A stretch of DNA of 36,007 nucleotides, taken from Candidatus Kuenenia stuttgartensis. GTDB lineage: Bacteria > Planctomycetota > Planctomycetia > Pirellulales > UBA1268. The notes beneath the pieces were generated by a model, which saw nothing but the letters and a program-made list of their open reading frames with translations, searched no databases and was not told where the DNA came from. The first letter of the stretch is position 1. Every line of letters starts with the position of its first letter. The position numbers and the translations under genes were made by a program. Location of the stretch: the NCBI GenBank assembly GCA_945877135.1, contig CAMCQY010000025.1, positions 1-36,007 on the forward strand, written 5' to 3'. Shown piece by piece: positions 1 to 7,683 of the stretch.

Positions 1-1803
1 CGCTGGTGGGGCTTCGAGACGTTGCGGCCGCTCCAGGCTGACGCCATCCGGGCGGCGCTCGCGGGCCGCGACTCGCTCGTCGTGATGCCGACCGGCGGTG
101 GAAAGAGCCTCTGCTACCAGCTGCCGCCGCTGGTAAACGAGACGACCGATGTCGTCGTCTCGCCGCTGGTGGCACTCATGAAGGACCAGGTCGATGCCCT
201 GGAGGCGATCGGCTATCCCGCCGCCGCCATCCACTCGGGACTCTCGGCCGACGAAAGGCGGCACATACGCGATCGGCTGGCCGCCGGTGAACTGCGGCTG
301 CTCTTTACAGCGCCCGAGCGACTGGTGAACTCCGGCCTGCTCGATCTGCTCGCGCAGGTGGGCGTGAAGCGGTTCTCGATCGACGAGGCCCACTGCATCA
401 GCCAGTGGGGCCACGACTTCCGGCCTGAATACCGGCAGCTGGCCCTGCTCCGCGAGCGGTTTCCATCGGCGAGCATCCATGCCTTCACCGCCACCGCCAC
501 GCCCCGCGTCCGCGATGACATCGTCAACCAACTCCAGCTCCGCGAGCCCGAGGTCTTGGTCGGCATCTTCGATCGGCCCAACCTCATCTACCGAGTCGTA
601 CCGCGGACCGACCGCATTGCCCAAACACTCCAGGTACTCGGCCGCCATGCGGGGGAGGCCTCGATCGTCTACTGCATCTCGCGGAAGGAGACGGAACGCC
701 TCGCGGCCCGGCTCGCGGCCGAAGGAATTCTCGCACGGCCCTACCACGCCGGCCTCGACACCAAAGAACGGCACAAGACGCAAGAGGCCTTCTCGCGGGA
801 AACGATCGACGTCGTGGTGGCCACCGTCGCCTTTGGCATGGGCATTGATCGCTCCGACGTCCGTCTTGTGCTCCATACCTCGCTCCCCAAGAGCCTGGAG
901 GCCTACCAACAGGAGACGGGCCGGGCTGGCCGCGATGGTCTCGCCGCGGAGTGCGTGCTGCTCTACTCCTCAGCCGACGTCTTCAGTTGGGAGTCGCTCG
1001 TGCGAAAGAGCGCCGAGGATTCGGACCTCGAGCCGGAGGAGGCGGAGAAACTGATCGCCGGTCAGGTCGGCCATCTCCACGCCATGCGGCGGTACGCGCA
1101 GGCCGCCCGCTGCCGCCATGCCGCGCTCTCAGAATACTTCGGACAGGCCTACGGCACCGAGCCGTGCGGCGCCTGTGATGTCTGCCTCGATGAAACGGAG
1201 AGTCTGCCCGACTCGACCATCACCGCTCAGAAGATACTCTCCTGCGTGGCGAGAGTCGGCGAACGGTTTGGCGTGCGGCATGTCTGCGAGGTGCTGCGGG
1301 GCGCGAAGACTGAAGGGATTCAGCGGCATGGCCACGACCGGCTCAGCACTTTTGGGCTCCTTGCCACGCTCGATCAACGGGCCGCCGAAAACCTGGTGCA
1401 CCAACTGCTCGACCAGGACCTGCTCTCGCGGAGCGGCGGCGACCGGCCCGTGGTCTCTCTCAATCCCCGGTCGTGGGAGGTGATGCGGGGTGAGAGGCCG
1501 GTGGTGCTCGTCGAGCCGCGGGCGGGCACCACCCGCAAGGCCAAGGCCGACGTGGACGACTGGCAGGGTGTCGATCGCGATCTCTTCGAGCGGCTCCGCA
1601 AGTGGCGGCGGCGGGTGGCCGATGCCCGTGGTAAGCCGGCCTGGACGATCCTCGACGACAAGTCGCTGCGGGCGATCGCCCGCGAGAAGCCGTCGTCTCC
1701 TGCCGCCCTGCTCCGCTGCAAGGGTATCGGCGAAAAGCGGCTGGCCGACTTCGGCGCCGCGGTGCTCGACCTCGTCGCCGGCCGCGAAGCCCCCTCCGAA
1801 TAA
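1..1803 (+). CDS. recQ: ATP-dependent DNA helicase RecQ (5' end outside window)
   Basis: RecQ is a 3'-5' superfamily 2 DNA helicase acting in recombination and replication-fork repair in the cytoplasm. The frame is open from base 1, and the residues before the ORF-track TTG (RWWGFET-LRPLQ) match the normal RecQ N-terminus, so the TTG at 22 is not the start and only a short N-terminal piece is missing. Visible in order: Walker A MPTGGGKS, DEAH box IDEAHCISQWGHDFRPEY, motif III FTATAT, motif V/VI region with VAFGMGIDRSDVR and QETGRAGRDG, then the zinc-binding segment with its cysteines (CRHAALSEYF...CGACDVC). A winged-helix RQC region follows, and then a C-terminal HRDC-type domain (LLRCKGIGEKRLADFG). 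The length of about 600 aa is normal for the full E. coli-like form. It ends with TAA at 1801-1803. The ~200 bases downstream hold repeats, then the convergent livF. Confidence 0.96.
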   Translation, partial: RWWGFETLRPLQADAIRAALAGRDSLVVMPTGGGKSLCYQLPPLVNETTDVVVSPLVALMKDQVDALEAIGYPAAAIHSGLSADERRHIRDRLAAGELRLLFTAPERLVNSGLLDLLAQVGVKRFSIDEAHCISQWGHDFRPEYRQLALLRERFPSASIHAFTATATPRVRDDIVNQLQLREPEVLVGIFDRPNLIYRVVPRTDRIAQTLQVLGRHAGEASIVYCISRKETERLAARLAAEGILARPYHAGLDTKERHKTQEAFSRETIDVVVATVAFGMGIDRSDVRLVLHTSLPKSLEAYQQETGRAGRDGLAAECVLLYSSADVFSWESLVRKSAEDSDLEPEEAEKLIAGQVGHLHAMRRYAQAARCRHAALSEYFGQAYGTEPCGACDVCLDETESLPDSTITAQKILSCVARVGERFGVRHVCEVLRGAKTEGIQRHGHDRLSTFGLLATLDQRAAENLVHQLLDQDLLSRSGGDRPVVSLNPRSWEVMRGERPVVLVEPRAGTTRKAKADVDDWQGVDRDLFERLRKWRRRVADARGKPAWTILDDKSLRAIAREKPSSPAALLRCKGIGEKRLADFGAAVLDLVAGREAPSE

Positions 1804-1821
1804 TTCGGGGACGGACATGCA

Positions 1822-1838
1822 GTGCCAGGCACCTTTCC
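1822..1838. repeat. Short palindromic motif GTGCCAGGCAC followed by CTTT
   Basis: Just after recQ lies a perfect 11-base palindrome, GTGCCAGGCAC, followed by CTTTCC. A degenerate copy (GGTCCTGGCACCTTTTT) lies at 7684-7700. Both copies stand immediately next to arms of the second repeat family (1876-1971 and 7708-7732), which suggests that they belong to a composite repeat. It could also act as a weak hairpin after recQ. No function can be assigned from sequence alone. Confidence 0.45.
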
Positions 1839-1875
1839 CCGTTTGCTGCGGGCTTGCCGGGTCCGCAAGACGGAT

Positions 1876-1971
1876 TCCCTCGCTGGCGCTTCGGGCTTGC
1901 ATGGGAGTAAGGCATCATCCACCCGCGTGCCGGCTCCCCGTCCAGCCAAGCCCGCAGCGCAAGCAAGGGGA
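1876..1971. repeat. Dispersed repeat with imperfect inverted arms (family 2, copy 1)
   Basis: Two ~24-base arms face each other: TCCCTCGCTGGCGCTTCGGG starts at 1876, and CCCGCAGCGCAAGCAAGGGG ends near 1971. The reverse complement of the second arm matches the first with about five mismatches, so the ~96-base unit can fold into a long imperfect stem. Single or rearranged arms recur at 7708-7732 and 14226-14308, always in non-coding DNA. An additional partial arm (GCTGCGGGCTTG) is at about 1846-1857. It lies between recQ and livF, which converge, so it may serve as a bidirectional transcription-end structure. That role is inference. Confidence 0.6.
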
Positions 1972-2004
1972 GGTGGGTTGCCCTCACACCTACCGTGACG
2001 AACA

Positions 2005-2772
2005 TCATCCTTCGCCGAGATACGCGTCGCGGACACGGCGGTCATGGGCCAGTTCCGTGCCGCTGCCGGTGAGCGTGATGCGGCCGGTTTCAAGAACGTA
2101 GCCCCGCGAGGCGAGCTTCAAGGCCGCTCGGGCATTCTGCTCCACGAGCACCACGGCGATGCCGCGGGCCGACAGCCCCGCGATCACCTCGAAGATCTTC
2201 GCCACCACCAGCGGCGCCAGACCCAGCGACGGCTCGTCGAGCAGGAGCAGCCGCGGCCGGCCCACGAGCGCACGCCCCAGCGCGAGCATCTGCTGTTCGC
2301 CACCTGAGAGCGTGCCTCCCATCTGTCCCATCCGGCCGCCGAGTACGGGGAAGAGACTACAGACCTCGTCGATGTCGCGACGCACCTCGGCCCGGTCGGA
2401 TCGCGTGAAGCCACCGAGTTCCAGATTCTCCCGCACTGAGAGCCGTGGAAAGATTCGTCGTCCCTCGGGCGAATGGCCGATGCCGAGCCGCACGATCTCA
2501 TGCGGCTCGAGGCCGGTGACCGGGCGGCCCTCGAATCGCACCTGCCCACCGCGGACGGGCACGACGCCCGAAATCGCCATGAGCAGCGTCGTCTTCCCGG
2601 CACCGTTGGCACCGATGATCGCCACGAGTTCCCCTGCGGCCACTTCAAGTGACACTTTGTCGAGCGCCCGGATCGGGCCGTAGCCCGCCTCGAGGTTCTC
2701 GACCTCGAGCATCGGCGGTCGCACCTTGGCATCTCCCAAGGTGACGCGCAAGGTGTGAAGCGGATTACTCAT
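2005..2772 (-). CDS. livF: Branched-chain amino-acid-type ABC transporter, ATPase LivF
   Basis: This is one of the two cytoplasmic ATPases that drive a HAAT-family (Liv/Urt-type) importer. Visible motifs are Walker A GANGAGKT (about residues 54-61), the Q-loop region SPEGRRIFPRLSV, signature LSGGEQQ (155-161), Walker B LLLLDEPSLGLAP and the LivF-type switch VEQNA, where Gln replaces the usual His, as is normal for this subfamily. At 255 aa it is about 20 residues longer than E. coli LivF at the N-terminus. A start at the internal Met21 (MLEVENLEAGYG) would give the classic length. The ATG at 2772 is preferred because it overlaps the livG stop as ATGA, like every other junction in this operon. 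It is the last gene of livK-H-M-G-F, and the exact substrate cannot be read from the ATPase. Confidence 0.94.
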   Translation of the reverse strand: MSNPLHTLRVTLGDAKVRPPMLEVENLEAGYGPIRALDKVSLEVAAGELVAIIGANGAGKTTLLMAISGVVPVRGGQVRFEGRPVTGLEPHEIVRLGIGHSPEGRRIFPRLSVRENLELGGFTRSDRAEVRRDIDEVCSLFPVLGGRMGQMGGTLSGGEQQMLALGRALVGRPRLLLLDEPSLGLAPLVVAKIFEVIAGLSARGIAVVLVEQNARAALKLASRGYVLETGRITLTGSGTELAHDRRVRDAYLGEG

Positions 2773-4124
2773 GACTCACTGCCCAGGTAGGCCTCGATCA
2801 CCTTCTCGTCCTGTCGCACCTCGGCCGGCGTGCCCTCGGCGATCTTCACGCCATGGTCGAGCACGGCCACGCGGTCGCTGATCCGCATCACCACGTTCAT
2901 GTGATGCTCGATGAGCACGACTGTCACGCCGCGATCGCGGATCCGCTCCACCAGCCGGGCCAGGTCGTCGGTCTCGGAGGGATTCATGCCGGCCGCCGGC
3001 TCGTCGAGCAGGAGAAGCTTCGCGCCGGTGGCGACCGCCCTCGCGATCTCCAGCCGCCGCTGATCGCCGTAGGGAAGCTGGCCGGCAATCCGGTTGGCGT
3101 CGCCTGCCAGTCCCACGAACTCCAGGCTCTCGATGGCCCGTCGCTGGGCTGCCGCCTCGGCCCGTCGATTCGCGGGCGACTGGAAGAGCATCGCCGGCAC
3201 GCCGCCAGGGATCGTGCGATCGAGGCCAACGAGCACGTTTTCGAGTACCGTCATGTTGGAGAAAAGGCGGATGTTCTGAAACGTCCGGGAGATGCCGGCA
3301 CGGGCGACGACGTTCGGCGACCGGCGGCCACGGTTCCAGACTGCGATCGTTCCGGCGGTACCGAGCAGCCAGCCGGCGATCAACCCCGTCCAGCCCCGGC
3401 GCCGCACCTTGGCCTTGCCGGCGGCCAGCCGATCGAGCACTTCCTCTTTCACGTGCGGCCTGCCTGCCGCAGCGTCCGCCACGCCCGCCAGATCGGTCGT
3501 GTCGGGCACGGTGCCCGGCCCTGCTCGACGGGCCGTCACTTCCGCCTGCAGCGCATCGCGAACGGCCTTGGCATCCGCGAGGTCGCGTTTGATCGCCAGC
3601 ACGTCGGTGCCGTCGGCGCTTACCACCCGCCACTTGCCTGCCATCTGATCGATCGCCAGTTCCGCCCGGAAGTAGCCACGCAGCCGCTCCGCAGCGCCGG
3701 TGAGCGTGAACCGGTCGCCCGTGATCATGCCCCGCTTCACCACAGCCAGCCAGAGCCGGTCGACGTCTACTGCCGCTGCGGCGAAGAGCAGGCCTGTGAG
3801 CAGCCCGATGCCGATCGCCGACCAGAACGTGCCGGCCGTGAACGACCGCTCCAGCCGGTGGCCCTCGAACCGCACCGACCCGCTCGTGGGCGAGTAGATG
3901 CCGCTGATCGTGTTGAAGGCGGTCGTCTTGCCGGCGCCGTTGGGACCAATGACCGAGACGATGCTCCCCGCCGGCACCGCCAGATCGAGTTCCGAAACCG
4001 CGACCAGACCCCCAAACCTGACCGTCACCCGATCCAGATCGAGCAGCGGCAAACCGGCCGCGTCGCGCAGGGACGTGCCGGCGGCAGACGACGAGGACGA
4101 CGATGTTTCGGGCTGCCGATTCAT
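2769..4124 (-). CDS. livG: Branched-chain amino-acid-type ABC transporter, ATPase LivG with a membrane-spanning insert
   Basis: This is the second ATPase of the Liv-type importer. All nucleotide-binding motifs are present: Walker A GPNGAGKT (60-67), Q-loop ISRTFQNIRLFSNMTV (Q283), the LivG-type signature LPYGDQRRLEIARA (350-363), Walker B LLLLDEPAAGMNP and H-loop IEHHM. Family members are about 255 aa, but this protein is 451 aa because ~180 residues (about 92-272) sit between the beta-strand after Walker A (SGSVRFEGHRL) and the Q-loop. The insert contains two hydrophobic helices (about 100-121, FWSAIGIGLLTGLLFAAAAV; about 245-263, WTGLIAGWLLGTAGTIAVW) separated by ~125 polar residues. The frame is uninterrupted. 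The N-terminus has a Ser run. Start and stop overlap livM and livF as ATGA. The insert's function is unknown; if both helices span, the middle would lie outside the cytoplasm. Confidence 0.93.
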   Translation of the reverse strand: MNRQPETSSSSSSAAGTSLRDAAGLPLLDLDRVTVRFGGLVAVSELDLAVPAGSIVSVIGPNGAGKTTAFNTISGIYSPTSGSVRFEGHRLERSFTAGTFWSAIGIGLLTGLLFAAAAVDVDRLWLAVVKRGMITGDRFTLTGAAERLRGYFRAELAIDQMAGKWRVVSADGTDVLAIKRDLADAKAVRDALQAEVTARRAGPGTVPDTTDLAGVADAAAGRPHVKEEVLDRLAAGKAKVRRRGWTGLIAGWLLGTAGTIAVWNRGRRSPNVVARAGISRTFQNIRLFSNMTVLENVLVGLDRTIPGGVPAMLFQSPANRRAEAAAQRRAIESLEFVGLAGDANRIAGQLPYGDQRRLEIARAVATGAKLLLLDEPAAGMNPSETDDLARLVERIRDRGVTVVLIEHHMNVVMRISDRVAVLDHGVKIAEGTPAEVRQDEKVIEAYLGSES

Positions 4125-5233
4125 GCGTTGTCCTCATGGAGTTCGGCGGCGAGACGCCGCGAGGGCACGAGACCCTCCGGCCGATATCGCATCACGAGCA
4201 CGAGCGCCAGCCCAAAGATCGCCAGCCGCCAGCCACTGAAGGACAGCAAGCTCGAACCCGTGGGGTTGATGTTCATCTGCTGGATCCAGGAATCGGCCCA
4301 CGGGGCCAGCACCGTGTCGAAGCCGACGAGGATCGCCACGCCCAGGATCGTGCCCGGGATGCTGCCCAAGCCCCCGAGGATCACGGCGCAGAGAACCATG
4401 ATCGAGCGATTGAAATCGTAGGCATTGGGATCGGCCGTGGTGGAGAGACTGGCGGCGTAGAGGCAGCCTGCCAGTCCGGCCACCGCCGAAGACATCGCAA
4501 ACGCGGAGAGCTTCACCCGCGTCGCCGAGATACCCATCGCCGAGGCGGCGAGTTCGTCCTCGCGGACGGCCACCCACGCCCGGCCGAGCCGCGACTGCTC
4601 CAGCCTCCGCATCGCCACCACGACACCGGCCAGCGCCAGCAGGGCGAGGTAGTAGAACCACCGTGGATCGATGGCGAACGCCAAGCCGAGATCGAGGCCG
4701 GCAATCTTCACTCCGGCCCCCGGGGGCGGCACAGGATTCAGTCCCTTCATGCCGCCGGTGATCTGTTCGAGATTGCGGAGCGTCACCTTCACCACTTCTC
4801 CGAAGCCGAGCGTAACGATGGCCAAATAGTCACCGCGGAGGCGGAGCGTGGGCGCGCCGAGCGCCAGACCGATGCCGGCCGTGGCCAGCACGCTCACGAT
4901 CGTCGCCGCCAGAAACCCGATCTGAAACGGATACATCGGCACCGTGAGGATCGCCATCAGGTAGGCGCCGATGCCGAAGAACGCCGCGATGCCGAGATGC
5001 ACGAGGCCCGTGTAGCCCACCATCACATTGAGCCCAAGTGCCAGGATGCAATAAATGAAGAGCGTGGTCACCTGCCCGCCAAGCGCCCCCCCGAGCGCCG
5101 GCACCACGAGCGGCGCCACCGCCAGGACCGCGAGCGCGACCAGATCCCATCGTTCTCGCACGAAATCTCGCAGGCCAGTCCAGCCAGGCGCAACTGCGTT
5201 CTGCGGCTGAACATTGGAAGGAGCGGGCGTCAT
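4121..5233 (-). CDS. livM: Branched-chain amino-acid-type ABC transporter permease LivM
   Basis: This is an inner-membrane permease of the HAAT family (BPD_transp_2 fold), pairing with LivH to form the translocation channel. It is 370 aa with about nine to ten hydrophobic segments after a ~30-residue polar N-terminus. Family hallmarks include LNVMVGYTGLVHLGIAAFFGIGAYLMAIL near the N-terminal third, GAPTLRLRGDYLAIVTLGFGE in the middle and the cytoplasmic coupling region RSRLGRAWVAVREDELAASAMGI. It also has AVILGGLGSIPGTILG and a C-terminal MRYRPEGLVPSRR. The start ATG overlaps the livH stop (ATGA at 5230-5233) and the stop overlaps the livG start, so translation is probably coupled. It is a normal full-length family member. 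Confidence 0.95.
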   Translation of the reverse strand: MTPAPSNVQPQNAVAPGWTGLRDFVRERWDLVALAVLAVAPLVVPALGGALGGQVTTLFIYCILALGLNVMVGYTGLVHLGIAAFFGIGAYLMAILTVPMYPFQIGFLAATIVSVLATAGIGLALGAPTLRLRGDYLAIVTLGFGEVVKVTLRNLEQITGGMKGLNPVPPPGAGVKIAGLDLGLAFAIDPRWFYYLALLALAGVVVAMRRLEQSRLGRAWVAVREDELAASAMGISATRVKLSAFAMSSAVAGLAGCLYAASLSTTADPNAYDFNRSIMVLCAVILGGLGSIPGTILGVAILVGFDTVLAPWADSWIQQMNINPTGSSLLSFSGWRLAIFGLALVLVMRYRPEGLVPSRRLAAELHEDNA

Positions 5234-6147
5234 ACTTTCTCCTTCGTCCGACGTCCCAGCAGGCCTTCCGGCCGGAACACGAGGATCACGATCAGGATCG
5301 CGAAGACGATCGCGCCGGTCCAGCGTTCACCGACATACGCGCTCGACAACGACCGGACGAGCCCGATCACGAGCCCCCCCACGACCGCCCCCGGAATGCT
5401 GCCGATCCCGCCGAGTACCGCAGCCGTGAAGGCATAGAGGCCGTTCTGGAATCCCATCTGGAAGCCGATGGTGTTGATGTAGAGCCCATAGATCACGCTC
5501 GCCGCACCACCCAGAGCCCCGCCGATGAAAAAGGTCGCCGCGATCACGCGATCGACGTCCACGCCCACCAGCGCCGCCGCCGTCGGATCCTGCGACACCG
5601 CCCGCATTGCCCTGCCCAGCCGGGTTGTCTGCACGAGGAGCGACAGGGCCAGCATCAGCGGCACCACGACGACCAGCACCAGCAGATCCTTCCAGGTGAA
5701 CTGCAGCCCCTCGCCGGGCAGCAGGTTGGCAGAGGGAAGCAGTTCGGGGAACGAACGGTCGGAGGGACCGAGCCAGAACAGCCCAATGTTCATGAAGATG
5801 AACGACACGCCGATCGCGGAGACGAGCGGCGCGAGCTTCGGGGCATTCCGCAGCGGCTTGTAGACGATTCTGTCGACACAGACATTGAGCGTGCCGCAGA
5901 ACAGGCCGCAGGCCACGATCAAGACCACGATGCCCAGCCAGGTGGCCGTCGGCCCCGCCGTCGCCAGACCGAAGGTGGTCACCAGCGACAGGGCCAGGCA
6001 GGCCCCCAGCATGATCAGGTCGCCATGCGCGAAGTTGATCAGGCCGATGATCCCGTAGACCATGGTGTAGCCCAGCGCCACGAGTGCCACGAGCGCCCCA
6101 TTGGTCAGTCCGATCAGGCACTGCTGGAGGAAAAACTGGGCTGACAC
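5230..6147 (-). CDS. livH: Branched-chain amino-acid-type ABC transporter permease LivH
   Basis: This is the partner membrane subunit of LivM in the importer. It is 305 aa, close to the E. coli LivH length, with about eight hydrophobic helices. Diagnostic stretches are GLTNGALVALVALGYTMVYG and INFAHGDLIMLGA near the N-terminus, the coupling-helix region RLGRAMRAVSQDPTAAALVGV (about 175-195), AVLGGIGSIPGAVVGG and a terminal VFRPEGLLGRR. It begins 59 bases after the livK-like stop, the only gap in the operon, and its stop overlaps the livM start by ATGA. No strong ribosome-binding site stands before its ATG. Confidence 0.95.
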   Translation of the reverse strand: MSAQFFLQQCLIGLTNGALVALVALGYTMVYGIIGLINFAHGDLIMLGACLALSLVTTFGLATAGPTATWLGIVVLIVACGLFCGTLNVCVDRIVYKPLRNAPKLAPLVSAIGVSFIFMNIGLFWLGPSDRSFPELLPSANLLPGEGLQFTWKDLLVLVVVVPLMLALSLLVQTTRLGRAMRAVSQDPTAAALVGVDVDRVIAATFFIGGALGGAASVIYGLYINTIGFQMGFQNGLYAFTAAVLGGIGSIPGAVVGGLVIGLVRSLSSAYVGERWTGAIVFAILIVILVFRPEGLLGRRTKEKV

Positions 6148-6206
6148 GGGCGGGCTTTCAGGAAGCTGGCTTTTCAGACACGGGACGACTGGCGAAGCCG
6201 GAGTTT

Positions 6207-7478
6207 TTACCGCGCGGCCTCTGTTGTTGCAGCGCCATCTGCGGCCCCGCCACTTGGCGGTTCACCATCAGCCCCACCGCCTTCAGCATTGGCGTCGAGG
6301 ACTTCCTCGAACTCAAATCGGCCGTTTTTCACGACGCTGACGGTGAGCGTCCGCATGGTGGTGTCGCCATTAGCGTCAAACCCCCAGTGCCCGAGCGCCC
6401 CGTCGAAGTCGCGGATTGTCAGGGCCGCATCGGAGATCGCACGACGATCTTTCGTGCCGGCCCGGCGGATCGCCTCGAGCGCCACGCAGGCGGCCTCGTA
6501 GCCGTAGACGGCGTAGGCTTCCGGGAGCTCGTGATACTTCTCCCGGTAGCGTTCCACGAAGGTGTGCCCCTTGCCGGTGAGCTTCTCCGGCGGCAGCCCT
6601 CCAAACGTCACGAAGCACCGCCCCTCCAGATTGGCAGCCCCGGCCGAATCGATGAACACCTGCTCCCGGCAGCCGTCGGGCACCATCAGGATCGCGGTGA
6701 TGCCGGCGCTGGCCATGTCCTTGGCGAGTTGGCCGCCCTTGCTCTGCGTGGTGCCGCCGAAGTAGACGAGGTCGGGCTTCGCCGCCTTGATGCTCGCCAT
6801 CAACGACTTGAACTCCTGCGCCTTGGCGTCGATCGAGTCGTGATCCAGCACCTCGATGCCGATCTCGCGGCACCGCTCGTCGAAGAGATCAGCAAGGCCT
6901 TTGCCGTAGACCTCGTTGTCGTCGAGGATGCAGACGGTCTTCACGCCGCGGCGCTTGGCCCAGTCGGCCGACAGCGGCCCCTGCAGGTCGTCAGCGGGCA
7001 CGACGCGTGTGTAGTTGAGCCTCCCGGTGGGCCGGTAGACGCCGGGTTCCCCCGGTTCCCCGAGGCCGGGCTTCGTGAGCCCCACGGCCGTGTTGGCCGG
7101 CGACACCATCAACAGGTCGCCGAGGTTCAAGATCGGCATCGACACCTTCGCGGCACCCGAGTTGAAGGTGCCGATGTAGGCAACCACGTCGGGGTCCTGC
7201 AGCGCGCGGCGGGCATTGGCCGCCTCGGCCTCGCTCGTCCACTGGCCGGCAGCGGCTGTCGAATCGTCGAGGTCAAGATACTCGACGCGATAGGGCCCGA
7301 CCCTGCCTCCGGCCTCCTCGACCGCCATACGGATGCCCCGCACGATCGTGTCGGACTGCTGCTTCGCGCTGCCGGTCCGCGGCAGGCTCGAGACGATGGT
7401 GACAAGCGTGGGATCAGCCGGCCGGCAGCCGGCGAGAAATAGGCTGACGAGCAGGATGGCGGAGATGCGCGGCTTCAT
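6207..7478 (-). CDS. livK: ABC transporter substrate-binding lipoprotein, LivK/type 1 periplasmic-binding fold
   Basis: This is probably the extracytoplasmic receptor that delivers ligand to LivHM. The protein is 423 aa. A lipoprotein signal peptide ends in the lipobox LFLAGC with Cys18. The body matches the two-lobed type 1 periplasmic-binding fold of the Leu/Ile/Val and amide-binding group: SSLPRTGSAKQQSDTIVRGI at the first lobe, VAYIGTFNSGAAKVSMPI, then GVKTVCILDDNEVYGKGLAD entering the second lobe, and YGYEAACVALEAIRRAG. The last ~25 residues are Gly/Ala/Glu-rich and look disordered. It is the first gene of the operon, 59 bases before livH. The ligand (branched-chain amino acids, another amino acid, or urea/amide) cannot be fixed from sequence. 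A -10-like hexamer ends seven bases before the ATG, suggesting a leaderless message. Confidence 0.88.
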   Translation of the reverse strand: MKPRISAILLVSLFLAGCRPADPTLVTIVSSLPRTGSAKQQSDTIVRGIRMAVEEAGGRVGPYRVEYLDLDDSTAAAGQWTSEAEAANARRALQDPDVVAYIGTFNSGAAKVSMPILNLGDLLMVSPANTAVGLTKPGLGEPGEPGVYRPTGRLNYTRVVPADDLQGPLSADWAKRRGVKTVCILDDNEVYGKGLADLFDERCREIGIEVLDHDSIDAKAQEFKSLMASIKAAKPDLVYFGGTTQSKGGQLAKDMASAGITAILMVPDGCREQVFIDSAGAANLEGRCFVTFGGLPPEKLTGKGHTFVERYREKYHELPEAYAVYGYEAACVALEAIRRAGTKDRRAISDAALTIRDFDGALGHWGFDANGDTTMRTLTVSVVKNGRFEFEEVLDANAEGGGADGEPPSGGAADGAATTEAAR

Positions 7479-7485
7479 GACTGAT

Positions 7486-7491
7486 ACTTTA
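7486..7491 (-). promoter_or_regulatory. Candidate -10 element of the liv operon (leaderless start)
   Basis: On the minus strand TAAAGT is followed by seven bases (ATCAGTC) and the livK ATG. Transcription from such a -10 would begin at or next to the A of the start codon, and no Shine-Dalgarno sequence is visible. No convincing -35 hexamer is seen 16-19 bases upstream. Confidence 0.4.
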
Positions 7492-7515
7492 GCAGACCCT
7501 GAGCCGCTGCGGTTC

Positions 7516-7647
7516 GGGGCTGCCCGTGCCCCGTCGCCGGACGTTCACTACGGCCATCCTGGCCTTCGCTCACTCGATGCTGACTGCGCTCCGGCATCCT
7601 GCCTGCGCTGGTCAGCAACGCCGGCTCTCGGGACACGGGCAGCCCCT
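7516..7647 (+). repeat. Structured dispersed element with 13-bp terminal inverted repeats (family 1, copy A)
   Basis: This is a 132-base unit bounded by GGGGCTGCCCGTG and its exact reverse complement CACGGGCAGCCCC. It is nearly identical to copy B (15981-16111), and copy C (24539-24695) is an inverted relative. Internal stems are GGCC-ATCCT-GGCC and TGCTGAC...GTCAGCA. Copies A and C also share flanks outside the terminal repeats (GGTTC on one side, TCAC-GATG on the other), so the true element may be some 15 bases longer. It stands 38 bases upstream of the livK start codon, next to its presumed promoter. No transposase is linked to it. Confidence 0.85.
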
Positions 7648-7683
7648 CACAGATGATTCCTAGTCCCATCCAAGCGTCAAAAG

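Noticed and set aside
2776-4421. Long ORFs overlapping livG (453 aa minus frame and 522 aa plus frame)
   Set aside because: They are alternative-frame shadows of livG/livM; only the 451-aa frame carries ABC ATPase motifs.
2005-7478. Liv operon as a urea (Urt) transporter
   Set aside because: No urease or nitrogen-regulatory genes are nearby, and the binding-protein sequence does not let me distinguish urea from amino-acid ligands.
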